From Neonectria sp. B-13 (Eukaryota; Ascomycota; Sordariomycetes; Hypocreales; Nectriaceae), in NCBI GenBank assembly GCA_002682825.1, contig NOKP01000008.1, forward strand, positions 1,475,595-1,539,594: DNA of 64,000 nucleotides, given 5' to 3'. This document shows positions 33,745-44,934 of this stretch, piece after piece. Under the pieces are notes generated by a model, which worked only from the letters and a program-made list of their open reading frames with translations, was not told the DNA's origin and searched no databases. Position 1 is the first letter of the stretch, and each line of letters begins with the position of its first letter. A program made the position numbers and the translations under genes.

Positions 33745-34445
33745 GGTCGCCGCAGTCTCCTGCTGACGAGTTAGTCAAATTAAGAGGATTAACCGCGTGA
33801 CGAAGACCAACCCCATTGACTCTTTCATTGTCCAGAGTCGACCTGTGCATGCCGACATGGCCACCGTTTAAAGCCGGTGTAGTATAGTGGAAGCCGGGTA
33901 GGCGGTGACTTGAACTGTCGAGCACCATCATCAAAAGGTGTTGCAGAAGTTGCAAGGTGTATAAACCGGGTAAATGGGGGCAGCAGAGTTCAATTTCAAC
34001 GGCAATGGCATGCCAAAAAAGATGCGATTACGGAACAGAGGTGGTCCGAGGAGTACTAATTGGAGTCCTATCTAATTCCCTCAACGGGGGCATTTTGGAG
34101 ATTTTCAACCACGAACGGACCATCGGCCGGAGAAGCCAGCATGACTGACGAAGATTCGGGACTGACTCCGAGACATGGCCCGTGTCATTGTAGTGTGGTG
34201 GGGTTGATGCCGCGATTCCGGCTTTGTGCTAGTGAATGTCGTGTCATCCCCACGGGGTTTTGGCTTGGCATCGGAGGAAGTGTCGGAGGAGGGCCGCTCT
34301 GGTGGTGTGCCAAGGCGGGGTGATTGAGGCACGAGAACGGACAACAGCTCTTACATATCATCACTATCAATGCCACAACAAGACGATGGATCTCAAGCAG
34401 CACCAAGACACCAACACATTCTATTCGCATTGAACAACGCACACC
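33745..34445. promoter_or_regulatory. Shared promoter region of GH88 and MFS transporter
   Basis: 701 bp between two divergent starts, the natural place for common regulation of hydrolase and transporter. GC-rich triplets CGG/CCG that Zn2Cys6 regulators bind occur on both strands (for example near 34084, 34120 and 34285), but no paired site could be singled out. Confidence 0.5.
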
Positions 34446-36289
34446 ATGTCGTCTTGTTCTCCTAAAGCGCTCGAGGCAGCGACCCAAGCCGACCATAAGG
34501 AGGTCAATGGCGCACTTGACAAACCGACAAAGGAGCATGATGACCTGATAGATTGCTACGTCTCCGGACCAGCTGTTGAGATTGATGCCAAAACGAACAA
34601 GCGCCTGTTCTGGAAAATCAACCGTCGCATCCTCGTCATTCAGTTGGTTACTTATTTTTGTCAATCGTTGGACAAGGGCACTCTGAACTTCGCATCTATC
34701 ATGGGAATCAAAGACGATGCGAAATTAGTTGGGCAAGAGGTAAGCGAAGACTTTTAATTTGCGAATCTTGAAAGGTCTCTGGAGCTTGACTGTCGTGGTA
34801 ATTGCGACAGTACGCTTCATTCACAAGACTGGTCCATAACCTCAACGCGCCCCATCAAACTTCCCATCCTTACTTTTGAACCATCTGATACTGGATACTG
34901 ACCAACGAACAGTATCAATGGCTTGGCACTATTCTCTACATTGGAATCCTTGCTGGGGAGTATCCTCAGAACTTCCTTTTGCAGAAGCTTCCTCTCGCGA
35001 AAATGCTCTCGGTGAACGTCTTCATTTGGGGAGCTGTGGTCTCATGCTCGGCGGTTTCAACCAACTTCGCGTCTCTCATGGCTGTCAGATTCCTCCTAGG
35101 TTTCTTTGAGAGTTGCGTGCAGCCAGCGATGATGTTGCTGTAAGTGCCTAAGCAGAGTCCTCTCTTTCAGCTCTTAGCTCATCATAATAGTACCACTATG
35201 TGGTATACCAGGGAAGAGCAATCACTACTCAACTCTTTGTGGTATTGCATGTCCGGGGTACAGTTAATGGTATGTTGAGAAGTGATGCGTACTTGCCGCT
35301 CGCTGATATATGTTTAGGTCGGTGGACTACTGGCTTTCGGCGTCTCACATTTCACCAACGGGCCCATCAAGAACTGGCAACTTTTGTTTCTTGTACTCGG
35401 AATACTAACTTGCATTTGGTCTGTTTGCATTGGTCTTTTCCTCCCCGACAGCCCAATGACGGCCAAGTGCTTCAGTGAGGAAGACAAGAGACTCATGATC
35501 GAAAGAGTCCGGCATAACGAAACTGGTATCCAGAACAAGAAGTACAAGAAGTACCAAATCGTTGAAGCGTTGACAGACCCGTTTGTCTGGTGCTGTGTGA
35601 TGCTCATCACAGTTGGAAATCTCATCATCGGTGGCCTGGGAGTCTTCTCCAACCTCATTATTAAGGAATTTGGGTTTTCGCTGTTGCAGACTCAGCTACT
35701 GAATATTGCACAGGGTGCTTGGTTGATCATTACCATGATAGGATCTGCCCAAGCATCTCAAAAGTCGGGACAGACGTGTTTGATGATGATAGTAAGTCAT
35801 GAATCCGCCTTCAAGTTCATATATGTATTTACTGACCGGACCTAGCTATGGACTGTCCCTGCAATGGTTGGCACTGTGGTAATCCTTGTTGTCACTCCGA
35901 CTTCGGCAAACGCTGGTGGAATGCTCATCGCATTCTACTGTACTCAGTTTTTCTGTGCCCAGGGCAATATGATCATCTCGCTGATCACAAGAAACATTGC
36001 TGGCCAAACAAAGAAAGGCATTACTATGACAATGCTTTTCGTTGGATGGTCGGTTGGCAATCTGATTGCTCCGCAGATCTTCCGAGAGAAAGACGCTCCC
36101 AAATACCTACCTGGATTTCTGGTTCACATTGTGATCTATGGGGTGTATGTTGGTCTGGTTATTCTGACCCGAATCGTCCTTATGGCAAAGAACCGACGCA
36201 AGGTGGCAGCAGTGGCAGAGGTTTCTCATGATTTGGCTTTCCAAGACCTAACAGATATAGAAAACCCGAACTTCCGATATGTGTATTAG
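34446..36289 (+). CDS. MFS transporter, anion:cation symporter (Dal5-like) family
   Basis: ATG at 34446; exons 34446-34739, 34913-35139, 35191-35269, 35318-35791 and 35846-36289 (introns 173, 51, 48, 54 nt), 505 residues. The cytosolic N-terminus (~70 residues) is followed by about 12 hydrophobic segments. Typical ACS/Dal5 features are DKGTLNFASIMGI in the first helix, YQWLGTILYIGILAGEYP, RFLLGFFESCVQPAM, MWYTREEQ, the central loop ending LPDSPMTAKCFSEEDKRLMIERVR, and FFCAQGNMIISLITRNIAGQTKK. This family takes up organic anions such as allantoate, nicotinate or sugar acids. In this neighbourhood uronate-type oligosaccharides or monomers are the likely cargo (inference). Confidence 0.88.
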
Positions 36290-37083
36290 CTTCAGGTAGG
36301 ATCAAAGAACTACAGTCGCACACATAGGGTCAATGTTTTGAGGCCAAGGGGGCGGGACATGGTATGGGAGACACAATATTCTGAATAGTTTAGTTTCGTA
36401 AGTGTAACACGAACGATATGTGTACGGGTCCCGAAATATAACTTTTGATGGAGGTCCCTTTTAATTGCTTCTTATCGCGACTCCATGATTCCAATGGGGA
36501 GGTTAGCTGTGTCCATGGGAGACCTAATCCCTGTATTGACGTTTATTATGTCTTTGATATTTCAGACAAGGAAATATTTAGTTCCTTGCCCTTCTTCGAA
36601 TCCCTACGCTTGGTTAACAGCGAGCCTTGCGGCTGAAACCCGTTATTAAACATCAATGGCCTAGGATATGATATCCCTGAACCTTGTAAATGTTTTCACT
36701 TAGTAAAGAGCTCCTGTTCCAAGCGGGAAACATCTCCATGGTTGCATGGGCTTATTTTTTCACCACTTTCGACCCGGGATTTGAGTGTGCTATCACAGAT
36801 GAAGTACTTCCTTCATAGGCCTTGAACAGTAGTGACACCTCACAGCAGCCATTTACAAGACATTTACAGTCATTTAATCTTGTATGACCGTATCAAGCTT
36901 GAACTGTCAGGGGAAATTAACGACCCAGTACCTACCTAAGAAAAAACAAGCCTCAAAACTCATAATAATTTCTGTTCAACCATCCTCGTCAAAAACGGAC
37001 CAATAATTTAACGCCGTCAAGTTGATTAGGATTGAATCGCACATTATTCGAAGAAAGCAAACCCTCAACTTTGAAATCTTGGT
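36290..37083. other. Intergenic between convergent genes
   Basis: 3' flanks of the transporter and the GH28-like gene. Nothing recognised. Confidence 0.5.
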
Positions 37084-38526
37084 CTATGTTGATAAGGCAA
37101 ACTTAATGTTTGTCGCATGCTCATTAATGAACATGGGGACGAAGTCAGACACCTTGTACCATCTTGGTTTTTGCATGCCATCATGAACGTACTCCCCTCC
37201 GATCCTCAAGTTCTCAAACGTGATATTTTCGATCTTTCTCGTAGCATCAAACCCCAGGATTTGTGACGGATTAACAACCCTGTAGTTTTCCATGTCCAAG
37301 TCGATATTTTTGAACGTCACATTCCGAATTCCACGGCCGGGCGCTGTCGTCCACATCGCGTTCTGCATCACACGCAAATTCACCAACTGACCCTTGGATA
37401 TCTTCTCAATCCTAATATCCTCAAAGTTTACATTTTCAACGAGATTTTCATCACCAGCATTCAACGAGATGCAGCCTTGATACCACGTCTGAGTTTCATG
37501 ATGGTCCAGAATGTCGATATTGCTGACATGGATGCCACTAAGGGTCTCTGGCTTGTTGGGGTTTCCATGTGTACCGATTTGAATCGGGTGGGCAATATCC
37601 GGAAGAAGTGTGCAGTTTCTGATGGTAATACTGTGCGTGTCGCCGTAGTAGTTCCATCGGTGGCCGTATATCGCGATGGTATCATCCGAGTTGCGGAGGA
37701 AGCAGTTCTCGACTAGGATGTCTGCAGAGCAGAAGAAGTCGAGACCATCACCATTTCCATGTGACGAAAAAGACCGGTATCCAGTGATGTGAACGCCTTT
37801 AGCTTCTCCTGTAGTAAGGCTGAAACCCGTAGCACCGAGTGACGTGACCTTTTCGACGACAATGTTGGTTGATCTCTCGATAAGAATGGCGCCACCATTG
37901 GGTCCTTTGTAGATAAAACCGTGGCCACGGACTCCAGAGTTGGAAACATTGATGAAGTTCAGTTTGGCAGTAAGGAACGCTCCTCCAGCAAGGTAGACTG
38001 TCGTGTCGGATGGCACCAGTAGGTTGCCGTCAATGACCTTGGAGTACGCTGATCCATTGTTGATACCGGGGCCAAAGTACCAGATGTTATCCGAATCGCT
38101 CGTGGGTGCATCAGACTCGACTTCGTTCGTTAGGGTATGCAAGGCTTTCCACTTGTCGTTGTTGATCTCAAGCATCACATCGAGAGGCCGATCAAGAGTG
38201 AACCTGATAGTGTTATCGTCATCGATGTTCGTCTTAATACCGAGGGATAACGGTCGAACGATTGCCGTATCAACATTACCCTCAATGTATTGGGCTTTTA
38301 TTTCGACGGCGCCATCAATATCCATCGATACGAGTGAGATGGGGTATTTATCAAACTCGTTGCGTGTGGTGTTGACATCGGCCACATCCACGGCGTAAGC
38401 CGACACGGACACCCATTCATGTGGCCCACTCTGGTTCAGTGAGCGAGCCTGCACGATGAAGCTTGTGCTGAGGGCCACTCCATCGGGCGCCGCGTAAGTC
38501 TTGATTCCGCAAAGCTTGGTCGTCAT
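37084..38526 (-). CDS. GH28-like pectin-lyase-fold protein without signal peptide
   Basis: ATG at 38524-38526, 480 residues, single exon. The N-terminal ~150 residues form a beta-sandwich-like domain. The rest is a right-handed beta-helix with repeated strands (IHVSNIDIL, VENVNFEDIRIEKI, IRNVTFKNIDL) and two acidic motifs at the places of the polygalacturonase active site: GNGDGLDFF and NSDDTIAIYGHRW. These match GH28-related enzymes acting on uronic- or rhamno-containing chains. Lack of a signal peptide suggests an intracellular substrate, that is, imported oligosaccharides. It is divergent to the Zn2Cys6 regulator, 586 bp apart. Confidence 0.82.
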   Translation of the reverse strand: MTTKLCGIKTYAAPDGVALSTSFIVQARSLNQSGPHEWVSVSAYAVDVADVNTTRNEFDKYPISLVSMDIDGAVEIKAQYIEGNVDTAIVRPLSLGIKTNIDDDNTIRFTLDRPLDVMLEINNDKWKALHTLTNEVESDAPTSDSDNIWYFGPGINNGSAYSKVIDGNLLVPSDTTVYLAGGAFLTAKLNFINVSNSGVRGHGFIYKGPNGGAILIERSTNIVVEKVTSLGATGFSLTTGEAKGVHITGYRSFSSHGNGDGLDFFCSADILVENCFLRNSDDTIAIYGHRWNYYGDTHSITIRNCTLLPDIAHPIQIGTHGNPNKPETLSGIHVSNIDILDHHETQTWYQGCISLNAGDENLVENVNFEDIRIEKISKGQLVNLRVMQNAMWTTAPGRGIRNVTFKNIDLDMENYRVVNPSQILGFDATRKIENITFENLRIGGEYVHDGMQKPRWYKVSDFVPMFINEHATNIKFALST

Positions 38527-39112
38527 GATAAAGGTAGGGGTAACAACAGAGAACTGATTTTAGCAATTGATGATAGGGAGATGCTTATGTATTTGACGGA
38601 TCTGGGTTGCGATGAGATCAGATTGCCCCTGGATTTATAGAATTCTAGCCACGTCGGCGGGGTAAGTCGTGGAATGGCCCCGATGGAGCTCTGAGTCTCT
38701 TGCTGATAGACTCACCCAAATCATCATCGAACAATAGGACAACTAGAGCTTCCGCCCTAGCAATTGCTTTGCGTACAAGGGCTGTTTCTTTCTGTAGTGT
38801 GGTTGAACTCCATGACTATCTCGATTAACCCTAGGCATCGACCCCTCATCAACTGTGACTCGGATAGACTAGACTATCCCTTGCACATCCTCCGGGATCC
38901 GGCCCGGTACCTGCTCCGGGGCCGAGGCAAGCAATTCTGCAGAATGTCAACCCCGCTCGAGAGCTGTCAGGTTACCCCGTGGGGCCCCAGAAAATGGCGT
39001 CGGCTGCACAATAACGGATCTCCCAACCAACTCCAAGGCGCCCCGTTGCCTACATTTCATTAATGTTGCAATCTTCTTTAAATTGAACCGTGTTGCACGG
39101 CCAAGCCACATC
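38527..39112. promoter_or_regulatory. Shared upstream region of GH28-like gene and regulator
   Basis: 586 bp between divergent starts. It contains several CGG/CCG triplets (around 38655, 38898-38925). This would allow co-control of enzyme and regulator. No specific operator fixed. Confidence 0.45.
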
Positions 39113-41626
39113 ATGGAATCCTCATCTGATCATGGAACTAACAACGAAGGACCGATTGTGCTGGAGGACTTGTCGCAGGACGGACCTCGGACGAAGAAGC
39201 GTAGAGTCGCTGAGAAGGAAGAAGCCCCGGGACCTTCGTGCCAATCGTGTCGAAAGAGGAAGGCAAAATGCTCAAGAGATCAACCTTGTTCCAGCTGCGT
39301 AAAGCTAGGTTGGTAGGCCCTATTTTGTATTCGGCGACAAGCAGTGACACCTTCCCACAGGCACCGATTGTGTGTACGATCAGGAGAGGTCGAAGCCCGG
39401 TATGCGATCGGGTGCTATTGAGAGTTTAACCCAGCGAGTAGGTGAGTGTTGAAATCAGATATTTGCCCAACGCTGGAAGCTCACATCTCGGTCCCAGCGA
39501 CATTGGAAAACATGTTCGTTGGGCAAGGCGTCCTTTGGCAGCAAATGTGGAACAGCATCAACCACCAGACTGGCCCTCATTCTGGGTACTCGCCAGATTC
39601 GCGTCCACCGGCATCCATACAACAGCAGTCATCAAATGTCAGAGAATACTTTGCAACATTGTCGTCATCTCACAACGCTCCCTGTGCGGATTCAGGGGAA
39701 AGTAGAAAAAGTGTACCCAGGTCACCCAAGAGCCACAACTCAACCCGACAACCTCCCAAGTCCACAAATCGCGGCGATCACCATCTTCCCCCAGATGACC
39801 TCGTTGATTCTTTAGTCGAGATATACTTTCTCCAAGTCCACCCGTGGATACCCATATTACATGTTCAAAAGTTCAGGACGAGACTCTCCGACCCTCTAGA
39901 GCGAGCACGGGTGTCGACGATCCTTCATGCCATTGTATCGCTCTGCATTCGATTCTCCGATGATTCGCGGATTAAAGACTCTCCCCACCTCCGGTCCTGG
40001 TATTCCACCCACTGCCGACAGACTGTAATACTCCAGAGTATGGAGTCGTTCTCAGTCGAAAACCTCCAGGCGCTGATTATATGCGCGTTTGATACTATCG
40101 GTAGTGGACGAGGCCCCTCTGCCTGGTCCATCGTTGGAAGCATGACGAGGACCGTCGAACAGCTACGGCTCAGTACGGAGGATGATGAGAACCAATCACA
40201 ATCTTCAACCTGCAGGGCACTCATCAAAAGAATGGCCTTCCTCCTCCCGTCTTTAACCTGGATTGAAACAGAGGAGCGGCGTCGGGTCTTCTGGAACGTG
40301 TTCCTAATGGACCGTTTCTGCAGTATCAGCACCGGTTGGAATCTCTCATTAACTAGCGCCGATGTCAAGAGGAGACTTCCTTGCGAAGGGGCGATGTGGG
40401 AAGCCGGGGAGCCAATTCAGACTCCAACGCCGTATTTCGGAGTTGCAAACCCATCATACAATCGCGAAAATGACAGCTTACCAGCTGTTCGGGAAAGTGG
40501 AGAGGGCCAGGCTTCGCTGGGTGGTTTCGCATTTTGCATCGAGGCAACTGAAAGTCTCGGCCTTGTCACGTCCTTCTTTCTTCAATACGAGGTTGATTTC
40601 AAACAAGTTTATGAGGTTCAGAGATGGTTAATGCGGTTCAAGCAACTCGACTTGCGACTGGTACAGTAAGTGCACAGTTTTTGAGTCAAGTCATACCCCG
40701 ATAATTGGCTGACCTACGGAACTAGATGGAAATTCTTTCTACCCGAGAAATGGCGCGAGGCATGTGTAGTCAACGATGACGGCAATCTGGATCCGAATCT
40801 GGTCCTGGCTCACATAACGCATAATACGGCCGTGGTTCTTCTCCATCAAGGCCTAGCATATCCCTCGCCAGAATGGCAGTCTGCTCCAGTCAGACTACCA
40901 TCTGCATCTAGTGCAGATACGTGTCAGGCTGCCGCTGTTGAAGTTGCCACAACAGCCGCGCAATTCCTTCAAAGCTCAGGCATTTTAACCAATCCACAAT
41001 TCGCCTTCTGCCTCTTTGTTTGTGGGAGAATGCTCCTCGCCCACGCGGCTTATTACGAATGCGTCCTACCCACTGCGTTTGACTCTATTGTCACGAGCCT
41101 CGAAGAGATATCCTGTCGCTGGAACGGGAAACAGTCTCTCTTCATTGATAATTTGGCTTCAAAATTTGGGTCTCGTCTCGCACAAGCACGTTTACATGGC
41201 ACGAATGCGGTCGATCTTCGAGAAGAAGCATTCTCAGAAAACCAAAACGCTGCCATCACACCAAGCGCTGTTAGCGGCGATATCACCAGCATGAGGCCGG
41301 GACCTTCACGATTGGAAGAGTCTCCGATCGAGCCAATAATACCAACAAGGACTCTGAGTGAGGATCTCAGCCTCGGAGAACCACACATGGAGTCGCCTGA
41401 TAGTATCACGTTGGCATTTCCTCCACTCCCAGTGTCGTTTGAACTTAATGCTTCTCGAGATTCAAAGTTCTCTTCTCTCACAAACCAAGCTCTTATATCA
41501 AATGACCTAACAGTCAGTAACACAGACGCGCTTGGAAATTATCTGGACTTCTATGGCTTGTCAGACGAAACTTTTATCCCGTCTGAGCGGGTCAGCATGC
41601 TAAGTCGATCTTATATAGAGGGTTAG
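39113..41626 (+). CDS. Zn2Cys6 transcription factor with fungal-specific TF domain
   Basis: ATG at 39113; exons 39113-39308, 39361-39441, 39498-40665 and 40726-41626 (introns 52, 56, 60 nt), 781 residues. The binuclear zinc cluster C-x2-C-x6-C-x5-C-x2-C-x6-C spans residues 43-69 and is split by the first intron after the fifth Cys. A short coiled coil follows (SLTQRVATLENM). A middle homology region has [16 protein letters not shown] and [20 protein letters not shown], both usual in fungal_trans domains. A basic KKRR lies just before the zinc cluster. Nuclear activator or repressor; its place at the end of the cluster suggests it controls the lyase, GH88, MFS and GH28-like genes. Confidence 0.9.
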
Positions 41627-41636
41627 ATTGACACTA

Positions 41637-41922
41637 TCCCTTTGACAGCCCTAAGGCAACACTTCCGTATCAGGCCCCACATGAGCCTAGCCAAGGCAGA
41701 GATACATGCAGTGACTTTGAGCAACCACTGATGTTGCAAATTAGCAGCAGAATATCGATCGCTGCCAAGTTCAATGTATCTCTTATGTCGATCAGAGAAG
41801 TGTGAGGACTTATATCGCCACATACATTTGCGTGAGGTCTAATGTACCTTTCAATTGCCTCTTTCTGGTTGGATCAAATCCTTGCTCATGACCTAAGTGT
41901 TGCCTTAGGACTGTCAAAGGGA
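41637..41922. mobile_element. MITE-like element with 28-bp inverted repeats and TA duplication
   Basis: The left end TCCCTTTGACAGCCCTAAGG (from 41637) is matched by the inverted right end (to 41922) over 28 bp with one mismatch (C/T), and TA flanks both sides (41635-41636, 41923-41924). The 286-bp interior has no coding frame. Form and TA duplication are those of Tc1/mariner-derived MITEs. It begins 10 bp behind the stop codon of the regulator gene, so it is likely transcribed in its 3' UTR. Confidence 0.85.
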
Positions 41923-41924
41923 TA

Positions 41925-42558
41925 AGACTGCATAGAATTAGTTGTGTAGTGGCATTAGGTGGGGTTGATTTTACTGATGCTTAAAGTCACTCTATGTATC
42001 TATTGATTGACCCCGTTAGGCCAAAAGTAAGGCACCCTACAATTGGGCTGGTCGCCCACCAACAGTATCCCAGCCTCGGGCGGGGTCATGTGGGGCATGG
42101 TACGCAGGTATCGTCTTACGACACTCAAAGTGATAGGCGCATCTTTTCCTTCTAGTAGAGCCACTCGTCATCTTCCCATCGGTTTTCAGACAATACTTAC
42201 ATATAATGAAGAGAACTTGCTAGCCATAGAGCAGTAACCCCTCCGTTGGTCCCTTTCTTAACTGCAATTTGTGAGCCGATAGAATTTCGCCGTGTCTGCT
42301 ACTACTGCAGGAAACAAGGATTGCCTCAAATTTGGTCAAATACAACAAATCCGGCCCATACACACAGTGAGGTCTTGCAATCAAGTAGCAAATCAAGTCA
42401 AGCCACGTCAACGCTACCTTGCAGCTCACCACCTCCACCTGCAGATTTATCCCATTGGATAACAAAAAGTGAAGGCAAAATGACCCGTGTCGCGCTGTCT
42501 AACCTTGCCTCCAACATATCATTTACTATCGAGGCTTCCTCAGCCTAAACGTTTAAAA
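41925..42558. other. Intergenic, nothing recognised
   Basis: Upstream region of the HET gene; short frames without features. Confidence 0.5.
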
Positions 42559-44574
42559 ATGACGGAGCCAGCGTCGAGCCCCGCCTCAGGCCTCGCTGAT
42601 CTTCAAACACATTCTTGTTGCCACTGCCAGGGACTGTTCATCCGTAACTGGCGCGACGGCCACCAGGTAGCCCAACTCTCTTATGAACAAGTCGTGTGGG
42701 GAGCGGCTCACGATTGCACTTTGCTCCAAGTTCGCAAGCAGAAGCTTGAGAGCTCAACCGATGGCCGGTGTTGCAATTCCAGAACGCTTGTGGTCCGTCC
42801 AGTGGTCACCCAAGACAACGATCAGGTCGCTTTCGTTGGTCTTTGGTTCGATTGGGGTATGAAAGATGATGAAATGGAAGATAGGTTACATTCGTTTGTC
42901 TCAAGAAGTATGGATGCAGTCTTACTCCCGCCCGTCTCTGGATTTTCTAATGAAGGTACTATAGACCATCCTGCTTTCAAAGATATCGGAATTCCACCTC
43001 TGAATCTTTCCCCTTGGTCAGGCAACAACCTTTCTTGGATAAAGCAACAGTTGGATGAATGCCAAAATAATCATCCCAAATGCAACAAACGCCTTCACGA
43101 GCAGCGTCGTACATGTGCTTTACCTAAGCGACTAATAGACGCCGGCCCAGTCGATGCACCTTTTCTCCGTCTGGTCACGTCCGACTCTGCTGTTATGTGG
43201 AAGTATGCCATCGCCAGTTACGCTTGGGGCACTGGTTTGCAAGGAGATGCTATCCGGCAAGCCCAAACAACACAGGCGAACGTAGAATCGAGGATGGAAG
43301 ACGGTATCCAACTCGCAAATCTACCCCAGACCATTCAAGATCTGGTTCAAGTGACTCGGTATATCGGCTACCGTTTCCTTTGGATTGATGCTTTGTGCAT
43401 AGTTCAAGATGATGACTACGAGAGACCCCATCAATTAGACAGAATGGTCGAGTTTTACAAGCAAGCCGACGTTCTTGTCTCTGCTGCTAGTGCCTCACAC
43501 TGCGATGAGGGATTTTTAAAACCCCGAGACGCAGATAAGTGCTATGGAGCCATCTACGAACTGCCTTTCGAATTGAGTCTTGGAGAGCAGAATAAGAAAG
43601 GCTCCGTATTCCTGTGCGAAAAGAATCTCGATAGTACCTCGGACGAGGAGCCTGTGCATATGCGAATATGGACACGGCAAGAGCATGAGGTTGCTATACG
43701 TGTTATCAGCTTTGGCTCCCGGCAGGTTCGATGGATATGCCAAAAATCCGTCACGGTCGATGGTGGCGACCCCTCTTTCGAAATTGGCGGTCCAGAACAC
43801 ATCTCAGACCAAGCATTCTCGGCTTCCCCGTATTCAGTTGAGTCTACTGAAGAAACCAACTGGAGAGTCCAAGCCTGGCTGAAAATTGTTGAAGAATACT
43901 CGTTTCGTAATTATACCTGTGCAAGTGACAGACTGCTTGCCTTCTCCGAGTCGATATCGCGCCTCGCACCATTAGTGGGTTGGCCGAAGTCGGAATGCTA
44001 CGCAGGAATATGGAAAGCTGACGCTGCTCGACAAATTCTTTGGAAGAAGGAATCCCCATTGGATCCAAAACAGAGTGATATCGAACAAATTTCAGGTCCC
44101 TCGTGGTCCTGGGCGACATTACCGGACGGAGTGAGGTATGAAACAGGCGTCGAATTGAGGACTTTGAACGACTCATTTAACATGATAGAGATTGTTGAGG
44201 ACAGTGACGGACACCTTCGTCTTGATATTAAGGGACATATACGGGAAGCATACTGGAACGGCTCTATAGTCGAGCAAGTTATGATGCATATACCCATCCC
44301 GTCGCTTGAGAATGGGATATGCATCAAAATAGCGTGGGACGTTTATCTAATGCCCCAGAAAGTATGGTTGCTTGATATGGCACCTTGCTACAAGCCGCGC
44401 ATGAGTCTAGGTTTAGTTTTGGTGAAGGTATCTCAGGATCCAGAGCGTTTCGCACGGCGGGGGCTTTTCGAAGCAGGAGATCTTGATCACGTTGGGGTCA
44501 ACAACGATTCAGAGGTTCCGAGCGTGCTTACCTCGGATCAAGAAGGAGAGTTTCGAAACATTTCCATACTGTAG
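42559..44574 (+). CDS. HET-domain protein (heterokaryon incompatibility)
   Basis: ATG at 42559, 671 residues, single exon. N-terminal CCHCQ and later HDCTLL segments correspond to the Cys-containing leader common in HET proteins. The HET core has YAIASYAWGTG (weaker than the usual SYxWG), LPQTIQDLVQVTRYIGYRFLWIDALCIVQDDD, the FYKQADVLVSAASA helix, and a WTRQEHEV segment in place of the usual RGWxxQE block. GPSWSWATLPDG near residue 515 is the conserved C-terminal SWxW block. Intact frame. HET proteins trigger localized cell death when incompatible hyphae fuse. The adjacent minus-strand HET relic at 44935-46010 is a different, decayed copy. Confidence 0.88.
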   Translation: MTEPASSPASGLADLQTHSCCHCQGLFIRNWRDGHQVAQLSYEQVVWGAAHDCTLLQVRKQKLESSTDGRCCNSRTLVVRPVVTQDNDQVAFVGLWFDWGMKDDEMEDRLHSFVSRSMDAVLLPPVSGFSNEGTIDHPAFKDIGIPPLNLSPWSGNNLSWIKQQLDECQNNHPKCNKRLHEQRRTCALPKRLIDAGPVDAPFLRLVTSDSAVMWKYAIASYAWGTGLQGDAIRQAQTTQANVESRMEDGIQLANLPQTIQDLVQVTRYIGYRFLWIDALCIVQDDDYERPHQLDRMVEFYKQADVLVSAASASHCDEGFLKPRDADKCYGAIYELPFELSLGEQNKKGSVFLCEKNLDSTSDEEPVHMRIWTRQEHEVAIRVISFGSRQVRWICQKSVTVDGGDPSFEIGGPEHISDQAFSASPYSVESTEETNWRVQAWLKIVEEYSFRNYTCASDRLLAFSESISRLAPLVGWPKSECYAGIWKADAARQILWKKESPLDPKQSDIEQISGPSWSWATLPDGVRYETGVELRTLNDSFNMIEIVEDSDGHLRLDIKGHIREAYWNGSIVEQVMMHIPIPSLENGICIKIAWDVYLMPQKVWLLDMAPCYKPRMSLGLVLVKVSQDPERFARRGLFEAGDLDHVGVNNDSEVPSVLTSDQEGEFRNISIL

Positions 44575-44934
44575 TTCCATCCTTCATGTTTAGGGTTCGT
44601 GGTCTCCATAGTTGGGCTTGATAGTCGAATATCCCCCACGCTTAAATCTTTTAAATCCTTTTGATCTTTGAGCTTTTGTCTTAACTTCAATACCTTATAT
44701 CACATCAAGCAATAGGGATCAGATGTGGAAAGAAGCTCTTGATTTCTATGTAATAAGGGTCTCTCAGGCCGGTCTCATAGACCTTGCCTCAGTCAGGCCA
44801 GCCCGGGACCAAGAGGTCTATTAGGGCAATGAGAGATCCGTCAGGTTATTGAACGTCCCGATGCACAGTTCCGGAGCCCGATTCCGAACCCGATGGGCTG
44901 TTGGTAGCTGGCTCCAGTGGCGTGACGGCTCCGA
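44575..44934. other. Intergenic, nothing recognised
   Basis: 3' region of the HET gene. No gene. Confidence 0.5.

Noticed and set aside
35848..36231. 127-codon frame in the last MFS exon
   Set aside because: Cys/Trp/His-rich composition typical of an out-of-frame shadow; the overlapping frame carries the transporter motifs.
44740..44860. Possible hairpin (GGTCTCTCA...TGAGAGATCC)
   Set aside because: The arms are short and interrupted, with no TA duplication or other sign of an element.
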